NCBI GenBank assembly: GCA_016802295.1
Contig: JAESIW010000138.1
Coordinates: forward strand, 1,960,897-2,024,896
Origin: Brachionus rotundiformis
Lineage: Eukaryota; Rotifera; Eurotatoria; Ploima; Brachionidae
DNA: 64,000 nt
Direction: 5' to 3'
In this document: positions 1-12,500 of the stretch, piece by piece
How positions within the stretch are numbered: the first letter of the stretch is position 1
Layout: each line of letters starts with the position of its first letter
Program-made: the position numbers and the translations under genes
Notes under the pieces: generated by a model
The model's input: the letters and a program-made list of their open reading frames with translations, nothing else
Database searches by the model: none
What the model was told of the DNA's origin: nothing

Positions 1-590
1 AAAGGGTGAGGAAGCACCTAAACCAGAAGAAAAACAAAAGAAAGTGGAAAAGGTTGAGGAAGCACCTAAACCAGAAGAAGAACCAAAGAAGGTTGAAAAG
101 GTTGAGGAAGCACTTAAACCAGAAGAAAAACCAAAGAAAGTTGAAAAACAAAAGGCTGAGACAAAGCCAAAGGAAGAAGAACCAAAGAAGGTGGAAAAGG
201 TTGAGGAAGCACCTAAACCAGAAGAAGAACCAAAGAAGGTTGAAAAACAAAAGGCTGAGACAAAGCCAAAGGAAGAAGAACCAAAGAAGGTTGAAATAGT
301 AGAGGAAGCACCTAAACCAGAAGAAGAACCAAAGAAGGTTGAAAAGGTTGAGGAAGCACCTAAACCAGAAGAAAAATCAAAGAAAAAGGATAAACAAAAG
401 CCTGAGACAATGCCAAAGGAAGAAGAACCAAAGAAGGTTGAAATAGTAGAGGAAGCACCTAAACCAGAAGAAAAATTAAAGAAAAAGGATAAACAAAAGC
501 CTGAGACAAAGCCAAAGGGAGAAGAACCAAAGGCTAATAAGGTTGAATTAGTAGAGGAAGCACCTAAACTAGAAGAAAAACCAAGAATTG
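1..590 (+). repeat. PEVK-like coding tandem repeat
   Basis: Within the titin-like reading frame, about 190 residues are almost entirely Pro, Glu, Val, Lys and Ala. They are built from two interleaved units, VEEAPKPEEEPKKVEK (16 aa, 48 bp) and a 17-aa variant around QKAETKPKEEEPKKVEK, which later decays to DKQKPETMPKEEEPKK. PEVK-type regions of titins are disordered elastic springs, and this one directly precedes the first Ig domain. The near-identical DNA units mean the copy number may be polymorphic or misassembled. The repeat begins before the window. Confidence 0.9.
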
Positions 591-3500
591 ATACTGCTTA
601 CGACTCAAAATCATATTTTGTCCTTTTTCCACAGAATTCTATCATATTATCTGATTCATCTGTCAGTTTTATTTATTCCTTTCCTTATAAAACCATTATT
701 AAGTGGTTTTTAAATGGAAAAGAGCTAACCGCAAAAGACAATGTCAAATTCGAAGTTGACCAAAAAACTTTTACTTATTCTTTGGTAATTCCAAAGGTAT
801 CTCCATCTCACGCAGGCACTGTCTCTATAAAAGCTTCTAATACGGTTGGTGAAGCTGAACACTCATTCAACATTGATGTCTTAGGTACAATCTTTTTAAT
901 TAAATTTTATAAAATATATTTCAATTTAATCTTCAATTTAGAATTGCCAAAATTCTCTGGTAAATTGGAAAATGTGACTGTTTCAGAGAATACTGAAGCC
1001 AAATTTACTGTCAAAATATCTGCTGGAAAGCCCAAACCATCTGTTAAATGGTTCAAAGATGATCAAGAAATTCTTCCACATATATCTGACATATACGAAA
1101 TTGTTGAGCTTGATGACACTGTTACCTTGATTCTCAAATCAGCTAAACCTGAAAACGCTGGCACTTTTTATGCACAATTGTATAATGATGCTGGTAGTGT
1201 TAATACCAATAAAGCTCAACTTGTTGTTCAATGTAAAAATATTATATACATTTTTTTTTTGGTTTTTTATAACTTTTTTTATTTAGATCTTCCAGTTTTT
1301 GATTCTTTGTCTGTTGTTCCCGACCACTTAATCAAAGATCAAACTTTCAGTTTTACCTGTTGTATTTCTGGATGCCCAATTCCGAAAGTTAATTGGTAAT
1401 TTCTCATCAATTTTTTTAATCTTTTACTAAGCTTTATATTTTAGTTATTTAAATGATAGACAGATAACTTTAAAAGACGGAATTCAAATTACCAAAGATA
1501 ATAAATCAAATAACTTCTCTTTAGCTATATCAAAATTGAATCCTTTGACTCATAATGGTTCTTTTTCGATTGTTGCAGAGAATTCTCTTGGTTCAAATCA
1601 ACATAAATTTACTTTAAATATTCAAGGTTTTTTTTTCGTTTAATTAATTGAATTTTATTTTTATATTTTAAATAGATATTCCCAAATTTTCCTCTAAATT
1701 GGAAAATAGTACAGCCCTCGAAGGCGAGGATGCCAAATTTATCTGCAATTTCAACTCAAATCCATCTGTTGAAAATATTTTGTGGTTTAAAAATGAACAA
1801 GAAATAATTCCAAATGACAATTTCCTTATTGAAAATACCCCAACATCATCCTGTTTAATAATTAAAAATTGTAATTTCCAAGATAATGGTTCTACATACA
1901 CAGTTAAAATTATTAACTCTTTGGGAGAAGCTTTGTCAAACAAAGCTGTACTTAACATTTTGTGTGGTCCATTTTTTATCCAAGAACCTGTCGACCAGAA
2001 AGTCTTAGTCGATAAAGAAGCCAAGTTTGAATGCATCATTAGATCAAATCCCAATGCGAGTGTCACATGGTTCTTGAATGACAAAGAACTTACTCAAAAA
2101 GATGGAGTCAAAATTGAAAAAAGCATCGCAAAAAACCAATACTCTATCACATTTCCCAGAGTTAATTCAAATAATACTGGGACAATTTTGGTAAAAGCAA
2201 TCAATGAGTATGGAAGTATTGAAAAATCATGTCAACTTGGAAAATTAGAAGCTCCAAAAATTTTGAATAAAATAAATAATTTGACTATAAATGAGGGGGA
2301 TGAAGCTACATTATCCATAAAATATAGTGGAATACCAACTCCAAATGTCAAATGGTTCAAAGATGATATCGAAATTTATTCAAATGACTTAATTCTAATT
2401 AATGATAATAATTTTGAGAATAGTTTAACTTTAAAATCTTGTAAATCAAATGAAAATGCGGGTAATTATTTTGCCAAAGTAATAAATGAATTTGGCGAGG
2501 TTAATTCCAACAAAGCACTTTTATCAATAAATAGTAAATATTTAAAAGTCATTTATATGGCAAATCAAGTAATTTTATTTCTTTTCAGAAAAGCCAGAAT
2601 TTATCAGTACACCAACTGATGATGTTATAGTGCAAGATTCTTCAAAAAGATTTGAATGTAAGGTGGATTCCATTCCGAAAGCCAAGTTGTCTTGGTTTTT
2701 AAATGGAAAAGAGCTAACCGCAAAAGACAATGTCAAATTCGAAGTTGACCAAAAAACTTTTACTTATTCTTTGGTAATTCCAAAAGTATCTCCATCTCAC
2801 GCAGGCACTGTCTCTATAAAAGCTTCTAATACGGTTGGTGAAGCTGAACACTCATTCAACATAGATGTCTTAGGTACAATTTTTTTTATTAAATTTAATA
2901 AAATATATTTCAATTTAATCTTTAATTTAGAATTGCCAAAATTCTCTGGTAAATTGGAAAATGTGACTGTTTCAGAGAATACTGAAGCCAAATTTACTGT
3001 CAAAATATCTGCTGGAAAGCCCAAACCATCTGTTAAATGGTTCAAAGATGATCAAGAAATTCTTCCACATATATCTGACATATACGAAATTGTTGAGCTT
3101 GATGACACTGTTACCTTGATTCTCAAATCAGCTAAACCTGAAAACGCTGGCACTTTTTATGCACAATTGTATAATGATGCTGGTAGTGTTAATACCAATA
3201 AAGCTCAACTTGTTGTTCAATGTAAAGATTTTATTTACATTAATTTTTTTGTATTTTTTATGTTTTTCTTATTTAGATCTTCCAATTATTATAAAATCTC
3301 CATCCGATTTTATATCTGAAGTGTCTTCTTCTGCTTCTTTTGATCTAATTGTACAAAAACAGTCCCATCCAGTTAAAGTCACTTGGTATAAGAACAACAA
3401 ATTGGTAAAGAGTGACGATTTGAAATATAAAGTTACTTCGAACCAAGAAACTCATGGTTTATTGATTGAAAATTTGACTGTTGATGATGCTGGGGAGATT

Positions 3501-6500
3501 AAAGCCGAAGTTTCCAATACTTTTGGTAAAGTCTCAGCCACTTGTAATCTTTTAGTCAAATGTAATTATTATTTTTGTTTAAATTTCTTATTAATAAATG
3601 ATAAATAATTACGGTATTATTCATTTTCAGGTGTACCAACATTTACCAAAAAATTAAAAGACACAGAAATAATTGAAGGTCAAAATTCGGAATTAAGTGT
3701 TCAAACAAACACTTGCTATCCTCCTGGACAAGTCACTTGGTACTGGAATGGAACTCAAATACTCTCTGATGATAAATATACAATCGAAACAAAGGACTAT
3801 CAGTATAAACTTCTAATTGCTAACATGCAAGAACCCCTAAATGGCGAATACAAATGTGAGATTGGCAATGAATTGGGAAAAATTGAGTCACAGTGTAAAG
3901 TCACAGCTATAGTTCCTCCCAAATTCATTAAAAAACTTGAAGATACTTTATCAAATTTGAACGAAGAGTTCAAATGGGCTTTTGAGCTACGTGCATATCC
4001 TAAAGCTGATATAAAAATATTCAAAGATAACAAAGAAATAAAGCCAAATGATAAACTATCTATATCGAAGACAGAAAATGATTATTTATTTGAAATTTCA
4101 TTTAAAAAAGTTGAAGCCGCCGATCAAGGTTTGTATAAAATAGTGGCTAGTAACAAAGGTGGATCGGATGAATGCCAAGCTCAATTAACAGTTTCTGGTG
4201 TACCTAAATTTACCAAAAAACCAAATTCAGAACTCACAGTTGCCGAAAAGAAGCAATTCAAGACTGAATTTGAGTGCACTGGTCTTCCAATGCCGGAAAT
4301 TCAGTGGTTCAAAGATGGTGAACCTTTAACAGCCAGCTCAAGAGTTAAGTTAGACACCAGACTCAAAACAATCCATTCAATTACTATTGACAATGCTAAT
4401 TTAACCGATTTTGGTACATATACCCTTAAGGCTAAAAACGAATATGGTGAGATATCCGAAAGTTTTAACCTCACGGTACAGACAGGTCCTGCATTCATCA
4501 AAAATTTAGAATCAACCATTGAAGTGATTGAAAATGATGAATGTACACTTGAATTAATCACCAGTGGTATTCCAGTTCCAAATATTACTTGGACTAAGGA
4601 CAAATCTGGATTAACTGAATCGGAAAGAGTTAAATTTTTCACACATAATGACAAATCGAATGAAAATATCTTTAAACTTGTGATTGGTAATGTAAAATTG
4701 GAAGATGCTGGTCTATACTCAGCTAAAGTAAAAAACGGACTTGGAGAAGTGATAGCCAATACCAAAATAAATGTTTTATATGCACCAAAGGTAAATAAAG
4801 AACTAAACAGTGAATACCATGTCAAAGAGCATGATACAACCAAACTCACTGTTGAAGTAACTGCAAATCCAAAGGCTGAAATAACATGGACAAAATCAAA
4901 TGAGCCAGTTTCTACATCGGACAGATATAAGTTAGAAAGTCAGCAAAACAATCATTCATTGGTAATAAAAGATACTTTAATGAGCGATGTGGGCGATTTT
5001 GTTTGCACTGCTCAGAACAAAGTTGGCCAAGTAGTGTCCAAAACAAAACTGAATGTTTCCATACCACCGAAATTTTCTCAAGTACCAGAATTGAACAACC
5101 AAGTTGATCTGGGACAAAATGTTGCATTTAAATGTGTCACACGAGGATTTCCTTTGCCAGAAGTTGTCTTTTTGGAATCCAAAGAGCAAAAACCAATCGA
5201 ATCAGACCAAAATATTGACCTTAAATCAAATATATTGTCCGATACTGAGATAGAAAACTCTTTGGAAATAAAAACTGTGACAGACAGTACTTGTCAATCA
5301 TATGAAATAAAAGCCAAAAATGCATCAGGCGAGGCTAATTCCAAGTTCAATTTAATCATTCAAAGAGGACCAGTGTTCGAAAAAAGCCTTAATGATTTGG
5401 AATTAAACGAAACCAATGATTTATTATTTGAAATAGTTGTACATGCTAATCCTGATGCTACACTGACATGGTCTAAAGATGGTAACAAAATCACTGCTTC
5501 CAAACGATTACAAATAGTTGAAGTTAAGGATGAAAATTTGAAAAAACAAAATAGAAAAAAGTTTAATCTAAAAATACCATCAGTGAACAGAGACGATGCT
5601 GGTTCGTATGAAGTAACAGCTGTAAATAAACTTGGCGAGTCTAAATCAAGTGGTTTGGTAAAAGTTAATTTTGCACCAGCTCTGATCAAGGATTTGAAGC
5701 CCAAAGAAAAACAAACTGAAACTAATAGCTTTAATTTTGAATGCATAATTCGTTCAAACCCCAAACCGGAAGTTAAATGGTACTATATGGAAAAAGAGAT
5801 AGAAAATAATGAAGACTTTGATATAATTAATGAAAATGATGCATACAAATTATGTATTAAGAGTTTAAGATCTGATATGGCAGGTGCTTATAAGTTAATT
5901 GCAAAAAATTCAGTTGGTTCTGTTCAAAGCTGTGTATGTAATTTGGAAATTGACGTGTTGCCATTTATCAAGGCTCTGTCGGATTCAGATGTAATAATTG
6001 TAGAAGAGGGTAAACAAGTGGAAGCTTTGTTTGAGATAACTGGAAAACCAGATCCGATTGTGGAATATTTTAAAGATGAGACCAAATTTAAGCCGACAGA
6101 AAAACGCGTTACTCTAACCAAGAGTGACAAAGTGTATAAATTAGTAATTCCTGATGTGAAAGTAGCCGATGCTGGTGTTTATAAAATATCTGGCAAAAAC
6201 TCAGCTGGACAAACTAGTCTAAATATTACACTAAAGATTAAATCACCTCCCAAGTTGGTTAAGAGTTTGAAAAATAAAATGGAAATAAATGAAAATTCCA
6301 AGTTGGAACTATTGACTTCAATAGCTCCTGGTGTATATCCAGAGCCAGAATTTAAATGGTTCAAGAATGACCAAGAATTGGTTGAGACAGAGGGTGTTGT
6401 TTTGTTAAAAGATGGCTTTGTGAATACTGTTTTAATTGATAACATTCAAATGATGAATAATGGTGACAAGTATAGATTTAGATGTGAAAATGAACTTGGA

Positions 6501-9500
6501 GCTTGTGAAAGTGAAGCTACATTGGAAGTTTTTGCCAAACCAAAGTTTCTGCTTGATCTTGTCAACTCAGAGCCTGATTTGAACAAAGCTTTCGAGGTGC
6601 CATTTGAAGTTGATTGCAATCCAGAGCCAAAGATTAAAGTTTTTAAAAATGACAAGGAAATTAGATTCGACAAACGGGTTCAATTGACCAAAGAACTTGA
6701 GGAGAGAGACTTCCGTAAAATTTACAAATATAAGTTATCTTTTGCCAATGCAACTGCTGATGACACTGGCTTATACAGAGTAGAAGTGGTCAATAAGGTT
6801 GGAGAAGCTAAAAGCCAAGCTCAACTAACAGTCAAGGGATCTGCATGCTTTATACGTAAGCCAGCAGATGCCAGTGTAGTTTTGAACAAACCTGTTAAAG
6901 TAGAATGTGAAATTAGTGGCATACCAACACCAGATTGTGTTTGGCTCAAAGATGGACAGCAGATTGTTCAAAATGACCGTGTCAAAATAGATTGCAAGGC
7001 TAAAACAGTTTATTCATTGAATATTAAAAACTGTACCAAAGAAGATGCTGGACTCTATACCGTAAAGGTGTCAAACAATTGCGGAGCAGCAGAGGAATCA
7101 TTTAATATCAGCATACAAGGTACTATTGATATCTTTGATTATTAAGGATTAATTAATCATAAAATAAAAGATAAAATTGAAAATTTTTTGTAAAAAAATT
7201 TTAAAAATTTAAAAATTTTTCAAATTTTAGTCGCACCAGAAATTGTCCAGCCACTTAATCCGTCGATTGAAATAATAGAAGGAGAAAAGCTTGACCTGCA
7301 AAGTGTTATAGTTGGCAATCCGACTCCTTCAATCACTTGGATCAAGAACAAAGTTTCAATCCAAGACCAGATAGATAGTGGACATATTAGAGTAGATACA
7401 AATGAAAATAATTATAGTTTAATGATAGATCAAGTTCAATCAATGGATAGTGGTACTTTTATTTTAAAGGCAAAAAATCCAATTGGTGAAGTGAGCACTC
7501 AGTGCCAAATAAATGTACTAAGTAAGCCGAAATTTGTCAAATCATTGGGCTTGGCAACATCGACAGTGTCTGTGGTTCAAACAGAAGTTGAAAGCGATGA
7601 CGGACCAATCAAAAAGCTATCAGTTAATGAAAAAACTCAGATTAAAATCGAGTGCCAAGTTAGTGGAAATCCAAAACCAAGCATAAAATGGTTTCTTAAC
7701 GATCAAGAATTAAAAACTACTGACAAATTTAAATTCGAGACCAGACAAGACATGTATGCCATAACCATTAAAGACTGTTCTTTGAAAGAAAAAGGCGCTT
7801 ATTATGTCCAAGCCGAAAATTCAATTGGTCAAGTAAAAGACAAGATCTATCTTGACATAAATAGTATACCATCCATAACCAAACCATTGACTAATAGTGA
7901 AGTGGTTTTGCAAGACAACTTAAGCAATGAGCTTGTGTTTGACTACAGATCAAAGCCTAAAGCTGACTTGACTTGGCTATTTGCTGATAAACCCATAATT
8001 GAAGATGAATTGCACTATGTTCTTTCTGATGAAGCTCTAAATGAAGAAGGTCCAGATATTTATCGAGCTAAATTGGTAGTTAAAAATATTACCATGTCAG
8101 ATTCGGGTAGTTATAAATGCAAAGTAAAGAACTGTGCTGGCGAAGTAAGCACAACTGCATCTTTAACTGTTACCAAAGCTCCGATAATAACCAAACATTT
8201 GCCTGAAACAAAAGAAATAGTCGAGAAAAAACAACTCAAAATTGGATTTCAATTTGAAGAATCTGTTCCAAAGTCGACTATTTCTTGGCAAAAAGATGGA
8301 AATACATTAAATGCATCTAAACGAGTTCTGATCAGTAAGCCACAAATAGATGCTGAAACTGGCCACTTTGCTGTCGATCTAACAATACCAGATCCGCAAG
8401 CAAGCGACTGTGGTCTTTACACAGTAAAAGTTGGCAATAAAGTGGCAACTGTTCAGTCAAGCTGTAATCTAAATGTTCTCTCAATGCCCAAGATTACCAA
8501 AGATCTAAAACAATCGATTGAGTTTAATGAAGATAGTGATGCTCGATTGGATGTAACAGCTAGTGGTAAGCCAACGCCTGAATTTAAATGGTACTTCTTC
8601 AATACCGAAACAAATAGTGAACAAGAATTAGAATCACCGTCGACTGACGGGTACACATTGTTGTTGAATTCGATCAAGAAAGAACAACAAGGTATTCATT
8701 TATCTTAATTTATCTTAATAAATAATTAAAATATTTATTCATTTTTTTATTCAAAAAGGTAAATATATTTTAAAATTATGGAACAATGCTGGTTCTGTAG
8801 AAACATCGTGCAATGTAGTTATTAATTCTAAGCCAAGTGTGGTCAAAGAGCTAGAAGACGTGAGCGTGAGTCAAGGTAGTGAATGTACATTTATGGTTGT
8901 TTGTGATGGTTTTCCAAATCCAACTGTTGAATGGTTGAAAAATGGATCTAAACTTAAGCCAGACAAGAGATTTGTTAGCAAAGTAGATGAGAAAACATTT
9001 TATCTTACCATATCGGATGTTAAAACAAGTGATGATGGTCAGTATAAAGTGGTGCTAAAGAACAAGGCTGGTCAATGTGAATCCAAAGAGGCAACTTTGT
9101 CCGTAACTGTGGGACCGAGTATTGTTAAAAATTTGAAAAATTTGGAAATAACTGAAGGAACAACACTAGAGCTAAGCTGTGAAGTCGCTGGTACACCAAG
9201 ACCAACAGCTCAATGGTTCAAAGATGGCATTGCTTTAGAAACTGATGATAAAATTCAAATAATAAACAATAACAACAAGCATATTTTAAAAATTGATAAT
9301 TGCTTGGAAAACGCTGATTCAGGAAATTATTCTGTACAGTTTAAAAATGATTTTGGAACATCTGAAGCCAAATCAACAGTTACAATTCTTATAGCGCCTA
9401 AGTTTTTAGTTCCTTTGGAAGAAAAAACATTTGGCTATTTGAACAAAGCAGCTGAATTGGTTGTGCAAGTTTTGGCAAAGCCAGCTCCTAAAATAAAATG

Positions 9501-12500
9501 GATAAAAGATAACAAAGAATTGATAATAAAAGACAAATTGAAATTAGAGACAAAATCAATTGAATCAAATCCGAATCTAAAAGAATATAAGCTTTTAATT
9601 GATAACATTTTGGCAAACGATTCTGGTAAATATAAATGCGAAGTGAGCAACAAATGTGGCACAGAGAGCAGTGAGACTTTGTTTGAGGTAAAAGGTGAGC
9701 CAGTTTTTGTCAGACAACCATTGGATCTCAAAATAGTTGAGAAAAAAGCAGCAAAATTAGAATGCGAGGTTAATGGTATACCAATACCAACAGTCGAATG
9801 GTACAAAGATGGCAATCTAGTACAAAAAACAGACAATATCTCAATAGATTGCAGAAATAAGGTCATTAACACATTGGCATTCAAATCAATCACTCCAGCA
9901 GATGCTGGTATTTACACTCTTAAGGCAATAAATGAAATTGGTCAAATAGAGTGTAGCTGTGAAGTAAATGTGGATGTTGTACCATTTTTCATCAAATCTT
10001 TGCCAAATAATGTAACAGTCAAAGAAAATGAAGCAGTTAAGTTAGTGTGCGAAATAGATGGTAGTCCAGTGCCAGATGCTGTTTGGACTAGACGTGGTGA
10101 AGATTTGGTCAGTTCAGATGGACTTAAAATAACTAAAGAAGATGATACAAAATATGTTTTGATGATTGATTCAGCCAAGCAAACTGATTCTGGTGTCATT
10201 AGTATTTTGGCTTCTAACCGTGTTGGTAAAATAACATGCAAGACAGAGCTAGTCGTTCAAAGTAAATTATTTAAATAAAATAGCTTTAAAACAAATTTAT
10301 TAAATAATTATTAATTAAGGTGCTCCTAAGTTTATTCGTAAAATAGTTGATACTCAAGTGGTGGAGAAAAAAGTAACTAAACTAGAAGCTGAGATACACG
10401 GTGTGCCCAAGCCCAAGGTTATTTGGTACAAAAATGGTCAAGAATTGGTAAATGATGATCGAATACAGCATCATGATGCCAAAGGTGGTGTGTACCAATT
10501 GACAATTAAAAATTCACGCAAAGAAGATACTGGTATTTATATGTGCAAGGCAGTGAATGAAATAGGCCAAGTGGAGTGTACAGCTCAGCTAGTCATTGAG
10601 ATGGCACCACAATTTTTGAAAAAGTTAGAAAAATTACAAGCAGTAGAGTCATGTGATGCCGAATGGACATTCCAATTGATTGGTATACCTAAGCCAGAGA
10701 TTAAACTAAGCCGTAATGGAGATGACATTGATCTTGAGGCTGAAAAAGAATTCTACTTGCTGGATTATAATGACCAGGACAATATCTATACAATTAAATT
10801 CAATAATGTACGCAAAAAAGATGTTGGCAATTGGACTTGTTCTGCAAGTAATTCAGCTGGCAAGGTATCATGCATTGCCAAATTGGAAACTTTGCCACTT
10901 TCACCTCCAAATTTCCTCAAAGAACTAAGTGATACTCGTTTACCAGAAAATTTGGACGGACGTCTCGAGGTCAAAGTCTCTGGTATACCATTCCCTCACA
11001 TTGAATGGTTCAAAGATGATGAAAAAATAGCTCTAGACTCCAAAAAATACAAACTAGAGCGGGACATGAACACTGGTCTTTTGACTTTGGTGATCTTTGA
11101 TTGTAACAAAAAATCAGACTCAGGAGTCTACAAAGCTCGAATATATAACCCAGGTGGTGAGGCAGTTTCAATTGGAAACGTTCTTGTTAAAGGCAGCTTG
11201 CCAAAATTGGTTGAAAAGCCGGAAAAAGTGTACGCATTGGCAAACGATGTGGCGACTTTTGCCTGCGTAGTGGAAGGCGATCCAGAGCCTGAGATTACTT
11301 GGTTCAAGGGTAGAAATGAATTGATTGACAGTCCGGACGTCAAGATCTACTATGATGACTTATTGGACTGCTATTTTATGGAAATTCTTAAATGTAAGGC
11401 TAAAGACGCCGGAACGTACCAAGTGACAGCTACCAATTTGTTTGGATCGGACACTGCACCTGTAACATTGATGATAACACAAAATCCTGAAGATGTTGTT
11501 GATCCGAAAAAAATACTCAAGAATCGAGACATTAGGAAACGAGCATCGGATGTAGATGGGCCAGATTGGGGCAAGTTGAAAAAAGGTGGTCCTGGATATA
11601 AAGATGACGATCCAGATGGTCTTAAGTTCAAATTGAGACATGTTGAATTTGACCAAAAGCCAGAAGAAGCGGCCATAAAAGAAAAGCCTGTTGAAAAAGA
11701 ACGCTCTCCATTTGAGATCAAGGAGTTTGGTCCAAGGGAAAAAACCGAATTGGAAAAATATGAACCAGGCAAACGTGATAAGTCAGACGATGAGACAGTC
11801 AAACCAGATGAGGTTAAAAAGAAACCACTTAAAAAATCTCAAGCTGTTACTGTTAAAGATCATTTTACCAAAGAATTGGTAGATTTGACTGTACCTGAGC
11901 ACAAATTAGGCGTTTTTGAGTGCGCAGTCTCAAATTTTGAAGCACAAGTCAATTGGTTCTTTAAAGATCAACCTATAGAAAGTTATGCTAAGAAGAAGAA
12001 GTTCCAAGTGCTTTCTATTGGAGAGTTTAGACGATTAGCTATCAGAGACTGTCTTATGGAAGAAACTGAATCCAAAGTTACTTGTAAATGGGGTGATCTT
12101 GAAACATCTGGCATTTTATATGTTACTGAGTGTCCGATTATTTTCAATGAAGGATTGAAAAATCAAAAAGTTCCAAGAAATTCAGACGCAGTTCTAGAAT
12201 GTCAAATAACCAATAATTTAGCTCCAGTGGAGCTCAAGTTTAAATGGAAAAAGAATGGTCAAGAAATTGATTTTGATAAAGAAAAAGATAAATACGAATT
12301 TGTCAAAGATGGTGATAGATACCAATTAAAAATAAAGAATTTTGACAAAGATGATGAAGCTAAATATGAAATATTTTTGGTTGAACCAGATGATTTTGAT
12401 ATTAGCTCATCGGCCAAAGTTGAATTGGCACCTGATGGTGATCAGGAAGAGATAGTAGAAGATGTGACTGTGAGTGAAGAAGTATTAGAAGCTGAAGAGA

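Larger units (their letters stand above)
640..11465 (+). other. Tandem Ig array 1 (about 35 I-set domains) of the titin-like gene
   Basis: Roughly 35 consecutive immunoglobulin I-set repeats of about 90-100 residues, spaced with almost no linker. Each has a core Trp motif such as VKWFKDDQEI or ITWFKGRNEL and a closing D(A/S)G.Y motif. Ig3 is split by the only phase-2 intron found, at its Trp codon, and reads Cys after splicing. Two adjacent Ig domains near the start are duplicated almost exactly (see repeats). Known role of such arrays: extensible chain and binding platform along the sarcomere. Confidence 0.85.

Noticed and set aside
6..299. Plus-strand frame rich in Lys/Arg/Gln over the PEVK repeat
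   Set aside because: It is an alternate frame of the same 48-51-bp tandem repeat; the PEVK frame runs directly into the first Ig domain.
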